64,000 nucleotides of DNA from Theionarchaea archaeon (lineage in GTDB: Archaea; Methanobacteriota_B; Thermococci; Methanofastidiosales; SZ-28-30), in NCBI GenBank assembly GCA_018992685.1, contig JACVGT010000018.1, positions 1 through 64,000 of the forward strand. Reading direction: 5' to 3'. This document shows, in pieces, positions 16,294 to 24,337 of this stretch. Made by a program: the position numbers and the translations under genes. Numbering within the stretch: the first letter of the stretch is position 1; every line of letters starts with the position of its first letter. A model generated the notes under the pieces. That model was given only the letters and a program-made list of their open reading frames with translations. It ran no database searches and was not told where the DNA came from.

Positions 16294-17391
16294 ATGGATT
16301 CCAGATTTAACATCAATGAAAAGGAAGCCAGAATGCTGAACATCATTGGGAGAGATGCCAGTTTGTCCCACGGGGAGATTGCAAAGATGGTACAGTACAG
16401 GAGAGTCACGACTGTCTCTAAGAAGTTGAAAAAGTTCCAGGAAAAGAATCTCTTGAGAGGACCATACTATGATTTGAATCTCACCGGCGTGGGCAAAAAT
16501 CAGATCTACAATGTCTATTCCACAATGTCCTTTGCTCCCGAGGACATTGATTTTGTCTTCCGGATTCTCAAGGAGATTCCAGGGATCAGATGGATATTTC
16601 CCTCTACTGATCTGGATAGGTTTTTTGTTTATTTTCAGGTCAATCATTACAAGCACATTGGTGGGCTTCTGAAGGCTCTTCGCAAGAAAGAACTGATAGA
16701 GTACAACCTCTTTTCTTCACGATTCAAGTGGCTAAAAAGAAATCCAGATTTCTTTGGCAGTCCAGTCTCCTCTTCACAGAACTTGCTTGCAACTTGTGGG
16801 CTGCCTGACATCTCATATCGAAGGATCACTCCATCAGCAAAGTGGAACGATACAGACCTGACTGTTATGCAATACCTGCAAGTTCAGTCAGACAGTCCCA
16901 TGGAGATTGCCAGGCAAGAATACTCGAGACACAGGAATCTGTTGACCTACAACCAGATCAAGTACAGTATCCAGAAGATTAGGAATCATGGTATTATTGA
17001 ATCAGTTGACTATCACGTTGCGCCTCTCCCCAGGGAACGGTGTTTCACCGTGCTCCTGCTGTTGTCTGCAGAGAGAAGAGGGACCCTTCTTCGGATAATG
17101 GAGAATTTTGGAAAAGGATGCAGGCTCCACAAAACCTGCACGCTGGCGGGGAGGACAGGGCTTATGTTTTTGTGGATCATGCCCGAAGCTGCCACGAATC
17201 TGCTGAGTACATTTGATGACATCGATGGGCTGCGATGCAGCATGTACTTCCTCAGAAGCCATGATACTGCATACTTGTGTAGCTTTTCCTTTGAGTCTTC
17301 TACATTCAACACTGATGAACAGAGATGGGAGTATCCATATCAGGAAACTCAAAAGAAGGTAGAAAATTGGATAAAAAAAAGAGAAAAATAA
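16294..17391 (+). CDS. Tandem wHTH-RAM-like regulator, paralogue 1
   Basis: 365 residues, with AAAGGATGA before ATG 16294. Two similar halves: a wHTH (MLNIIGRDASLSHGEIAKMV) ending in LLRGPYYDLNL and a RAM-like domain to ~150, then a second wHTH (DLTVMQYLQVQSDSPMEIAR) and second ligand-like domain (ERCFTVLLLLSAERRG, RLHKTCTLAGRTG). The C-terminus holds QRWEYPYQE. It shares NPDFFG, the GPY-D turn, the RLHKT motif and QRW-PY with the gene at 17735, so the two are close paralogues. The layout resembles a covalent dimer of Lrp/AsnC-like units; the DNA sites and ligand are unknown. Confidence 0.72.
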   Translation: MDSRFNINEKEARMLNIIGRDASLSHGEIAKMVQYRRVTTVSKKLKKFQEKNLLRGPYYDLNLTGVGKNQIYNVYSTMSFAPEDIDFVFRILKEIPGIRWIFPSTDLDRFFVYFQVNHYKHIGGLLKALRKKELIEYNLFSSRFKWLKRNPDFFGSPVSSSQNLLATCGLPDISYRRITPSAKWNDTDLTVMQYLQVQSDSPMEIARQEYSRHRNLLTYNQIKYSIQKIRNHGIIESVDYHVAPLPRERCFTVLLLLSAERRGTLLRIMENFGKGCRLHKTCTLAGRTGLMFLWIMPEAATNLLSTFDDIDGLRCSMYFLRSHDTAYLCSFSFESSTFNTDEQRWEYPYQETQKKVENWIKKREK

Positions 17392-17399
17392 GAAAAGGA

Positions 17400-17594
17400 C
17401 TATTTCGGATGTTCGGGATCACTCCCAGGAACGGAATCCGTAGTGACTGGTGGATCGTCACCGTCGAATTCCGCCACCTCTCCTACTAGCGGTGCAGTCC
17501 CATCGAAATGTGAGGCAACACCCAGTGATATCCCCCCGAGGGTGCCAAGCATCAAGAGGGCGATTAACACCACTGCCATACTGACTGACTTCAT
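17400..17594 (-). CDS. Small exported or membrane-anchored acidic peptide
   Basis: 64 residues from ATG 17594, with GGAGG at ~17603-17607. Residues 1-26 form a signal or anchor helix (MAVVLIALLMLGTLGGISLG); the remaining ~38 residues are acidic and Pro/Asp-rich (EFDGDDPPVTTDSVPGSDPE). It lies between the two paralogous regulators, tail-to-tail with the first (8 bases) and divergent from the second, so either may control it. No family recognised. Confidence 0.6.
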   Translation of the reverse strand: MKSVSMAVVLIALLMLGTLGGISLGVASHFDGTAPLVGEVAEFDGDDPPVTTDSVPGSDPEHPK

Positions 17595-17734
17595 TCCACA
17601 ACCTCCATTGCTAAGAAAGACAAAAAGAAGTAAACACAAATATTTTTTCCTGAGAAGGATTTAAAAAGATGGACAGCTAAGTATATAATCAAAGGGAGAA
17701 ATTGGATCGAAATCCCATCAAGGGCTGATCATGT

Positions 17735-18835
17735 ATGCTTATCAACAAAGATATTGGAAATACTGACAAGATCATCCTAAATAGACTGGGAAAAAACGCA
17801 GATACTCCTATAACAGACCTTCTCACAAGTACACGGTACAGAAGGAAATCCTCTGTCTACAACAGGATTCGACACTTGAGAAGCGAAAAATATCTCTTTG
17901 GCCCTTACTTTGACGTTAACTATAACGCTATTGGCACAAATAAATTGTACTCAGTTTTTGTCTTTGCCCATTACGACCCACTGTACAGGGCTGCTGTCCT
18001 GGAAGCCATGAAGAGAATCAACTGCTGGACCATGATCTATCCCGTGAGAACCGCAGAAGCGTATCTGGGCATTTACAGGTGCAACAATTGGAATTACATT
18101 GCCACTCTCATGGGATTGATGGATCGATGGGGATGGCTCAAGGAATACAGTGTTCACAAATCCGAACATCGATGGATACTGAGTAACCCAGATTTCTTTG
18201 GCGCCTTCATGCCCGCCTCCGACTACCAGATCCCGACGAAAGAAGAGCTTCCTCACTTCCGGTATGAGACTATCGACCCCAACATCGAATACACTCAAAT
18301 CGATCTCACCGTTCTGAAATATCTATCCAGAAAAACGTGCAGATTAACGGAAATGCGAAATCTCGAATACCGCTACCATGGGATACGGCTAAAATATCAT
18401 GATCTCAAGCGGAGTTTTGACAGGCTAAAGAACAGCAACGTACTCCTAGAAAAGAATTTCATCATCCTCCCTCTGCCTTTGGACATGTCCTCTCTCTTCT
18501 TTCTCATCACACATGGAAGGAATTTCAGGTCTCATCTAGAGACTGTTGCTGGATTTGGAGAAGGGTTGCGATTGCACAAAACACTCATTGTAGTAGGGAG
18601 GGAGATAATATCCTATTTTTTGGCACATCCCTTGCTCGAAGGGAAAATCCTTGGAATAATTGAAGACAACATGGATAACGCCAAACTCTATGGAATAAAA
18701 ACTTATCCCTCTCATGAGTTAGCCATACAATCCCTTAATGACAACTACTTTGACGTGGAAAATCAAAGATGGGTTTTTCCCTATTCTAGATTCAGAGAAG
18801 AACTGAAAAAAATAAAAGAGAAAAGAGGAGATTAA
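17735..18835 (+). CDS. Tandem wHTH-RAM-like regulator, paralogue 2
   Basis: 366 residues with the same order of parts as the protein at 16294: wHTH (IILNRLGKNADTPITDLL) ending in LFGPYFDVNYN, RAM-like domain, NPDFFG hinge (~150), second wHTH (IDLTVLKYLSRKTCRLTEMR), and second ligand-like domain (GFGEGLRLHKTLIVVGR), ending in NQRWVFPYSRF. A TATA box AGTATATAAT lies at ~17683-17692. A GC-rich structured segment begins 3 bases after its stop. The start is ATG 17735; ATG 17731 is in another frame. The two copies probably arose by local duplication and both flank the small exported peptide. Confidence 0.72.
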   Translation: MLINKDIGNTDKIILNRLGKNADTPITDLLTSTRYRRKSSVYNRIRHLRSEKYLFGPYFDVNYNAIGTNKLYSVFVFAHYDPLYRAAVLEAMKRINCWTMIYPVRTAEAYLGIYRCNNWNYIATLMGLMDRWGWLKEYSVHKSEHRWILSNPDFFGAFMPASDYQIPTKEELPHFRYETIDPNIEYTQIDLTVLKYLSRKTCRLTEMRNLEYRYHGIRLKYHDLKRSFDRLKNSNVLLEKNFIILPLPLDMSSLFFLITHGRNFRSHLETVAGFGEGLRLHKTLIVVGREIISYFLAHPLLEGKILGIIEDNMDNAKLYGIKTYPSHELAIQSLNDNYFDVENQRWVFPYSRFREELKKIKEKRGD

Positions 18836-18837
18836 TG

Positions 18838-18990
18838 TAGACCTAGGTCTCTGCCGTTGTTTCAGGTATTCATCCCGGGTAGGGGACGTCTCCCGGGACG
18901 GGCCCTCCGCATGGAGCTGTCCAAGAGAAGGCCTGGATGACGAGATTGAGGGTGTTAGTCCAACCCATGTGATCACCTCGTCATCTTATT
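18838..18990. ncRNA. GC-rich structured segment, candidate noncoding RNA
   Basis: About 150 bases rich in G+C between AT-rich flanks, with several inverted repeats: ACCTAGGT; CCCGGG...CCCGGG around GGGGACGTC; CTCC-GCAT-GGAG inside GGCC...GGCC; and GATGACGAG (18936-18944) with CTCGTCATC (18977-18985), which encloses GGGT/ACCC. No convincing protein frame runs through it. It could be a structured RNA on either strand; no known class (RNase P, SRP, box C/D) is recognised. Confidence 0.35.
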
Positions 18991-19782
18991 GTCTTTTTGG
19001 ACTACATTACAGATTTGTATTGTCTTAAAAGATGATTTATTGTCCTAGCTGGTGAGAAAGTCAATCTCAGAATCTGAGAACCTAAGAAAAGCCAAAATTC
19101 AGCCAGAGGAAAAGAGTCAGCTCTAGCTTAACACAAGAAATCTCTTTTATTATATGACAACGCGGAAAATATAAGATAGAAAAGCAATATATTTGATTAT
19201 ATTTATTCTGAAGACAAAATCATCAACGTCGTAAAAACTGGTTCCGAAACAGGCTATTCTGAATTACGTGAATCAAAAAGAATCGTTCTCAGAGAGTTAC
19301 AAGATGATTGTGTAGTTACCAACTGGTAAGAGTCGTCATATCCTGAAGAAACAATGATCCCAACATGAAAAGCATATGAATATGAAGTCCTGCAAAACAG
19401 ATAGTGTTCGGGAGATCCCTGTAAGGTGACCAAGGAGGTTCTTCCATCAGGCAATGAGTGTATGTAATGCCGGACAAATCAATTCTTCAAGGATTCGGCA
19501 AGTCCTCACGATGAGGTGTCTTTCTTTTTCTTCAATTTTGAAGTCAGCCTCTTGATATTGTGGAATGGATGCACTCACGTGTCGAGGCCACGAGAGGCTT
19601 CTCTCCTCTTCATGACGACAATTAAGAGATTTGAGAAGAAGAATCATTTGCAGGATAAAGACAGCTACCAGAAAAAGATCATCTCCGCCTGAAGTGTTCC
19701 TCAGAGGATCTCGAAGTATTTCCAGAGACTCCTGAAATCCTCCTGGACTCTGAGAGATGAGAACCTGCAGGTCAAATCGCTG
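18991..19782. other. Gene-poor stretch with one start-less open segment
   Basis: I see no intact gene. On the plus strand codons are open from about 19180 to the TAA after VVTNW at ~19327 and read like protein (KIINVVKTGSETGYSELRES), but there is no standard start codon or ribosome binding site, so this is probably a gene remnant. The rest has short minus-strand frames of low-complexity character that I do not accept. Confidence 0.3.
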
Positions 19783-20154
19783 TTACGGTAGTTTCCCCAG
19801 AACGAATTCAACAATGTCTGTGGCAAACTGATGAGAGAACCCGTGAGCAATCAAAAGTCTCGTCATCTCATGCCGGATGGAATCAGCCTCGTGTGGGGAA
19901 TCCATCGTGTCACCCATTTCGTCATAGAGGACAAGGAAAGCATGAATGACAGACGGGGCCATAATCTCATCATTGCCTCCAAATCTCACTGTGGGTCCTT
20001 TTAGATCTAGATCCTTGCTCTCTGCTTTTTCCACGAATTCTACGAAGATTTCCCATGTGATATCAAAATACTGCGCCTCTTCTGGGTACTTCTTTTTCAT
20101 GTATTCCTTCGAGACCTTGTATATCTCATCCCTGTATGGTATCTCTTTAACCAT
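19783..20154 (-). CDS. Unknown helical protein coupled to a wHTH-TPR protein
   Basis: 123 residues, mostly helical and charged, without a signal peptide or cysteines (EIYKVSKEYMKKKYPEEAQY, HAFLVLYDEMGDTMDSPHEA). No family recognised. It starts 3 bases after the stop of the wHTH-TPR gene, so the two are one operon and the product may be the partner of that TPR regulator. Confidence 0.65.
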   Translation of the reverse strand: MVKEIPYRDEIYKVSKEYMKKKYPEEAQYFDITWEIFVEFVEKAESKDLDLKGPTVRFGGNDEIMAPSVIHAFLVLYDEMGDTMDSPHEADSIRHEMTRLLIAHGFSHQFATDIVEFVLGKLP

Positions 20155-20157
20155 GGT

Positions 20158-21519
20158 TTAACCCCCCTGGGTAGTTTGTGAACTCTCCAAGAGGAATTCC
20201 ACCAGTTCTTTATAAGCTTTTTTGATTTCTTCGGTAGTTCCGAATTCCCTTGCTTTCCTCAAGCCGTTTTCCAGGTACTCATGTTTCTCTTTTCTGTCGA
20301 TCTCCCTGAGGTTGTGTTCCACTTTTTGGATGTCGGGAGTATGCTCCAGGCCCTGATACACTCGTAGGCTTTCCTCCCAAAGCTCTCTCGCCTTGGCATA
20401 GTCTTCTTTGCGAGCATAGCACAGTCCACAGTTATACAGAGCAGATGCATGTCTGGATTCGTCACTTCCAGCTAGAGTTAATGCCTTCTCAAAAGCCTTC
20501 AGTGCCTCGTCCACCTCATCATTCATGTAGAGACAGGCACCCATGTCATTGGAGAGATCAGAAAGCAACAAGGTATCTCCCACATGTTGAGCTATTCTGT
20601 AACACTTGTTGTAGTATTCCTCGGCTGCACCATATCTTCCAAGCTTGAATGCTGTGGTTCCCAACCCTTTCAAGGCGTATGCTCGACCCCTCGTGTCTCC
20701 TGCTTCCTCACACAGAGACTCCATATGAAGATATTCCTTTTCTGCGTCCTGCAGGTTTCCTTTCAGTTCAAGGACATTTGCCCTAGTGAAGAGAACCCAC
20801 GCCATGACTTTCTTGTCCAAATCGGGAGGTCCATCCCTGAGAGAATGGAAGAGGGCTTCGTTGTCCTGTTTTTCTCTTTCATCCTGAATTTCATACACTC
20901 TCTTAAGACATGCATCCCATTCCTCTGAAGTACGCAACTTGTGGGTTGCTTCGTCTTTCGCCATGCCAAAGATTTCCCTTCCCTTCTCTGACAGCATGTA
21001 GGGACTCTGTTCCTGATAGACTGTTTTCTTGTACTCGATATATCCCTTCATCCTCAGTCGTTGAAGATAGCGATAGATATTCGCTCTAGAGAGACCTTTC
21101 TCCTCAGGGAAGTTCTTCTGCAGATAGTCCGAAATCTCTTCCGTTGTGACTGGTTGGTTAATTCCCACAGCACAGACGATGTGAAACATGAGTTCCCATG
21201 GTTTGATTCTCAGTTCACCAATTATGTCCTGAAGCTTTTCAAGGATTTCACTTTTCAGTTCATCGGGTATCGTTGCATTTCTCTTTCTCCTGTCCCCAAA
21301 CAAGTTCAACCCCTTGTTCGTGATAGAATGGAACTCTTGGCCCTCTTTGTCGACCTTCTTGAGGTATTCTCTCATCACAAGTTTTTCCACAATGGAATCA
21401 GCGTCTTTCCCGAAGGTTCTGAGCTGCTGTTTGAGAATTCTCCTTTCTTTTGTGCGGGCGAAATTGAGGATTTCGAACATGAGTTCTGCCTCTCCTGCAT
21501 TGCCATTATCCGAATTCAT
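20158..21519 (-). CDS. Winged-helix TPR signalling protein
   Basis: 453 residues. Two winged helices come first: ~10-75 (LKQQLRTFGKDADSIVEKL) and a PadR-like one at ~110-185 (TTEEISDYLQ, SRANIYRYLQRLRMKGYIEY). From ~225 a chain of TPRs runs to ~400 (ALKGLGTTAFKLGRYGAAEE; DMGACLYMNDEVDEALKAFE; YNCGLCYARKEDYAKARELW). Such proteins are frequent in some archaea and are taken to be transcription factors or scaffolds that sense a partner through the TPRs. It heads an operon with the 123-residue protein. The start ATG 21519 lacks a strong ribosome binding site. Confidence 0.75.
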   Translation of the reverse strand: MNSDNGNAGEAELMFEILNFARTKERRILKQQLRTFGKDADSIVEKLVMREYLKKVDKEGQEFHSITNKGLNLFGDRRKRNATIPDELKSEILEKLQDIIGELRIKPWELMFHIVCAVGINQPVTTEEISDYLQKNFPEEKGLSRANIYRYLQRLRMKGYIEYKKTVYQEQSPYMLSEKGREIFGMAKDEATHKLRTSEEWDACLKRVYEIQDEREKQDNEALFHSLRDGPPDLDKKVMAWVLFTRANVLELKGNLQDAEKEYLHMESLCEEAGDTRGRAYALKGLGTTAFKLGRYGAAEEYYNKCYRIAQHVGDTLLLSDLSNDMGACLYMNDEVDEALKAFEKALTLAGSDESRHASALYNCGLCYARKEDYAKARELWEESLRVYQGLEHTPDIQKVEHNLREIDRKEKHEYLENGLRKAREFGTTEEIKKAYKELVEFLLESSQTTQGG

Positions 21520-21900
21520 ATTTCTGTATTCTTACACCAAGTTAATATGGTTATTGGAGTATCGCAAAATTTGGGATTTTACCACCTCAACTGCCATTGA
21601 ACGATTTCAGAGATCATGGGGTTCTCTGTCTTCATCACGTCATGTCCTAATCCCACGTACCTGCACTCTTAACAAATGAGCAAGGCCACAAGGATCTGAA
21701 ATGTTACAAGCCTGTTAACTCTATCGTGCTAAGATCCCAGAAATGATATCTCCTGATTTTATATGATCCATGAAGTTCTTGAAACGCTTTCCTATCCCAA
21801 AGAAGATAATCCCAGGTGTTCTCAACTTTCGTAAAAGATATTAAAAGATTTTGAACTTTCTCAGGGCCTACTTTGCAGTTATTTCTCTTGGACTGGCAAC

Positions 21901-21925
21901 ATGAACAATGAAAGGCTTTTTATGC
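21901..21925 (+). promoter_or_regulatory. Shared promoter motif, copy without a gene
   Basis: TGAACAATGA, six bases, then TTTTTATG: almost the same as the copies before the genes at 22295 and 24338. No start codon with a sensible frame lies where a transcript should begin (~21945), so this copy may drive a small RNA or a lost gene. Confidence 0.45.
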
Positions 21926-21965
21926 TTATTGACGTATAATTTTCTTGCGAATTTCCGGATAAGTT

Positions 21966-22184
21966 CTAAACAAGAATATCCTCAACTCGGAGGGGATTTC
22001 TCCCCTTCAGGGGAGCCAGTGCAAGTGCACCTGGCTCCTCATCTAACTCTTGGAATTCTCCTTTGCTCAATTCAAAGGAGAGCAGCAATTTACCTGTAAT
22101 TATCACCTGTATGATAGATCCCGTGATGTTCTGCTGAAGTACAGCCTCTATAATCTCGGCTGACGAGCCTTTGTGACACTGCAA
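21966..22184 (-). CDS. Doubtful short ORF with TTG start
   Basis: 72 codons from TTG 22184 that read like protein (EIIEAVLQQNITGSIIQVII, GKLLLSFELSKGEFQEL, EPGALALAPLKG). The pattern loosely recalls a TOBE-type beta domain, as at the end of ABC transporter ATPases, but I am not sure. The frame is open upstream to a TAA at ~22228 without ATG, so it may be the remnant of a longer gene. Otherwise the stretch 21520-22294 holds only promoter elements. Confidence 0.3.
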   Translation of the reverse strand: MQCHKGSSAEIIEAVLQQNITGSIIQVIITGKLLLSFELSKGEFQELDEEPGALALAPLKGRNPLRVEDILV

Positions 22185-22249
22185 ACCAAGATAAAAGGTT
22201 TTGAATACTATAAAACTCCATTAAAGGGTTTGCTTCTTAATGAAACACA

Positions 22250-22273
22250 CTGAACAATAAGAACCTTTTTATG
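22250..22273 (+). promoter_or_regulatory. Shared promoter motif before an exported protein
   Basis: TGAACAATAA, six bases, then TTTTTATG. If TTTTTATG is the TATA box (centre ~22269), transcription would start at ATG 22295 itself, giving a leaderless mRNA. The TGAACAAT part lies where an activator or TFB would sit. Confidence 0.5.
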
Positions 22274-22294
22274 GCAGATATATATAGTTAATCT

Positions 22295-23056
22295 ATGAAA
22301 AAAATCCCTGTGCTGGTACTGGCGCTCTGCCTATCAGTCTTCATACCCGCAGCTCAGCCCCAGGAAGATGAACTTCCTGCAGGAAAGGAACTCAGCATTC
22401 TGCTCTCAGTGACAGTGATTGACTACCAGGCATCAGTACAGGACTTCTTTTTTCAGCAAAAGCTTCTTGGTGCAACGTCTCTTGAATCGAAGCTGCACAT
22501 TCTCGTAACACAGATTGATGAGCTGACAGCGATTATGATTCAACTGGATAGGCACAGGATGTCTCTGATCCAGAGCCTGCAGAATGCGACTATCACAACA
22601 GAGCAATTTACAGTTGAAATGCGTAAGCTTGCAGCTGAAGTCCTCATACTGGCCCGTTCCTTCAATGGGCTTGGTCAGAGCATTTCAGAGACTGTGTTGA
22701 ATGTGCCACCTGGAGCGGAGGAACTCGCTCTCTTCGTCCTTGAGAAGTTCAATGCTGCAGCCGGACTCATATCAGAAATGGGTGTCAGTGTGTCTCAGAC
22801 TGTGGGGCAACAAGGTCTTGATGTGTTTTTTATGCCAGAAATCCCCCAGATACCTGAAATGGCAAAGGAATCGGGAGAAGAGGAGTCCCAGTCGGAAGAT
22901 TCGGAGAAATCATGTGATGAAGAGGGATCACAAGCCAGAAACACGGGGAAGCCAGGAGAAGCAGAAGAAGATTTGAGATCAAGAGACACGGGGAAGCCAG
23001 GAGAAGCAGAAGAAGGGTCAGGAAAACATGGAGGAAAAAATTCTTCTTTCCTGTAG
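22295..23056 (+). CDS. Exported helical protein with repeated C-terminal tail
   Basis: 253 residues with a signal peptide (LVLALCLSVFIPAAQP). The body (30-185) is helical, with regular hydrophobic positions (LHILVTQIDELTAIMIQLD). The tail from ~195 is Glu/Ser/Gly-rich and has two 15-residue units with TGKPGEAEE, encoded by 45-bp repeats starting at 22941 and 22986. Function unknown; likely extracellular. A promoter motif shared with the subtilase gene lies just upstream, so the two may be co-regulated. Confidence 0.65.
   Translation: MKKIPVLVLALCLSVFIPAAQPQEDELPAGKELSILLSVTVIDYQASVQDFFFQQKLLGATSLESKLHILVTQIDELTAIMIQLDRHRMSLIQSLQNATITTEQFTVEMRKLAAEVLILARSFNGLGQSISETVLNVPPGAEELALFVLEKFNAAAGLISEMGVSVSQTVGQQGLDVFFMPEIPQIPEMAKESGEEESQSEDSEKSCDEEGSQARNTGKPGEAEEDLRSRDTGKPGEAEEGSGKHGGKNSSFL
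22941..23016 (+). repeat. 45-bp tandem repeat in the tail of the exported protein
   Basis: ACACGGGGAAGCCAGGAGAA begins at 22941 and again at 22986, followed in both cases by GCAGAAGA. It encodes the TGKPGEAEE units. Confidence 0.75.
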
Positions 23057-23161
23057 ATTTGGAGTCTACTTGAATTCCTACCTGCCCACTTCATCCCAAC
23101 ATATTCTTTTCTAGTGCTTCATGAGAAAAACACTTAAAGGGCACGTCCTTATCTAATCAAG

Positions 23162-24076
23162 ATGAAGAGAATTTCAGGAGCTTGCTTGACGGGAGTGGTC
23201 CTTGTGTTAATGCTTTGTGCGGCGGCCTATTCCACTGAAATTACCACCATTACGATTCAACTAGATACTACAGGTTCAGCGCTCTGGACGGTGGAGGATA
23301 GATTTGTATTGGTCACAGAAGAAGATGAGAAGCTCTTCGAGGAATTTCAGAAGAACGAGGCACTAAAGGAAGAGAAGCTCAATGAGTTCAAGAAAAAGAT
23401 GAGCATGCTTCTGGAAGAAATCAAGTATGCCACGAAGAGATCCATGAACATGAGCAATTTTGAGATCTTCATGGGAAAAGAAGTCAGTGTAACTAACACA
23501 TATGGAGTTATCCTCTTCAGATTCACATGGGAAGAATTTGCACTTGTGCATGATGATCAAATTATCATGGGAGACGTGTTTGAGGGTGGTTACTACATAT
23601 CTGCAAATGAGCTCCTGGTGGTGGAGTTTCCTGAACCATATCGCCTGGTGACAGCAGTTCCATCCCCTGACCATCTGAAGGAAACCATGCTCATTTGGGA
23701 AGGCCCGATGAATTTCGCAGATGGCCATCCTGCTGTTGTAATTGAAAGACATGGGAGCTCAATCAGAAATGAACTATGGCTAGTTTCTATTCTGGCGGTG
23801 ATTCTCATCCTGGTGGCAATTGTGACACTAAAATCAAGAAAACCACAAGCAAGCACGATTACCCCTCCTCCATACATCGATGACAAGCAATTGACTATTG
23901 ACGTTGTACGAAAGCATGGGGGGGCAATACCTCAAAAAGAACTCCCTGATCTGACTGGATTCTCCAAAGCCAAAATATCCATTCTTCTAAAGGAACTGAA
24001 GAAAGATGGGATTATCAGGAAAACGTTTAGAGGAAGAGAAAATGAGATTGTGCTTATCGACAAAGAGTCCGGCTAG
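23162..24076 (+). CDS. Membrane-anchored winged-helix regulator with extracellular domain
   Basis: 304 residues: signal peptide (1-24), extracellular beta/alpha domain (~25-200, ITTITIQLDTTGSALWTVED), one transmembrane helix (~203-222, LWLVSILAVILILVAIVTL), then a cytosolic MarR-like winged helix (~240-300, IPQKELPDLTGFSKAKISIL). This sensor layout is common in archaea: the outer domain senses and the inner wHTH presumably acts on DNA near the membrane. A TATA-like ACTTAAAGG at ~23132-23140 lies 26 bp from ATG 23162, predicting a leaderless mRNA. It stands between two exported-protein genes it might control. Confidence 0.75.
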   Translation: MKRISGACLTGVVLVLMLCAAAYSTEITTITIQLDTTGSALWTVEDRFVLVTEEDEKLFEEFQKNEALKEEKLNEFKKKMSMLLEEIKYATKRSMNMSNFEIFMGKEVSVTNTYGVILFRFTWEEFALVHDDQIIMGDVFEGGYYISANELLVVEFPEPYRLVTAVPSPDHLKETMLIWEGPMNFADGHPAVVIERHGSSIRNELWLVSILAVILILVAIVTLKSRKPQASTITPPPYIDDKQLTIDVVRKHGGAIPQKELPDLTGFSKAKISILLKELKKDGIIRKTFRGRENEIVLIDKESG

Positions 24077-24269
24077 CTATTCATGCCCTGCCTAGAGTAA
24101 CCTACCCTTAAACTGGAAGAATTCAGGTCTTATTGACATGAGCCGAGGTTCTGTGTTTCTAATTCCGACACACGTACCATGCTCAGGTTTTTCTGCCATT
24201 TTGAATTGTAATGAAAAATCCTAAACGTTCTTAGTTCTCCATAAAAGATTATGCCATCTTTTAAACAAA

Positions 24270-24294
24270 ATGAACAATGAGAGGATTTTTATAG
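24270..24294 (+). promoter_or_regulatory. Shared promoter motif before the subtilase gene
   Basis: TGAACAATGA, five to six bases, then TTTTTATAG (TATA centre ~24289). Predicted transcription start is ~24315, leaving a short leader with the strong ribosome binding site AAAGGAGGTGA. Confidence 0.5.
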
Positions 24295-24337
24295 TGCAGG
24301 AAGATAAATAACAAAAATGTAAAAGGAGGTGAAAGAC

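Noticed and set aside
19254..19647. Two minus-strand 66-residue ORFs
   Set aside because: No start signals, no domain pattern, and the plus strand has a better coding-like remnant.
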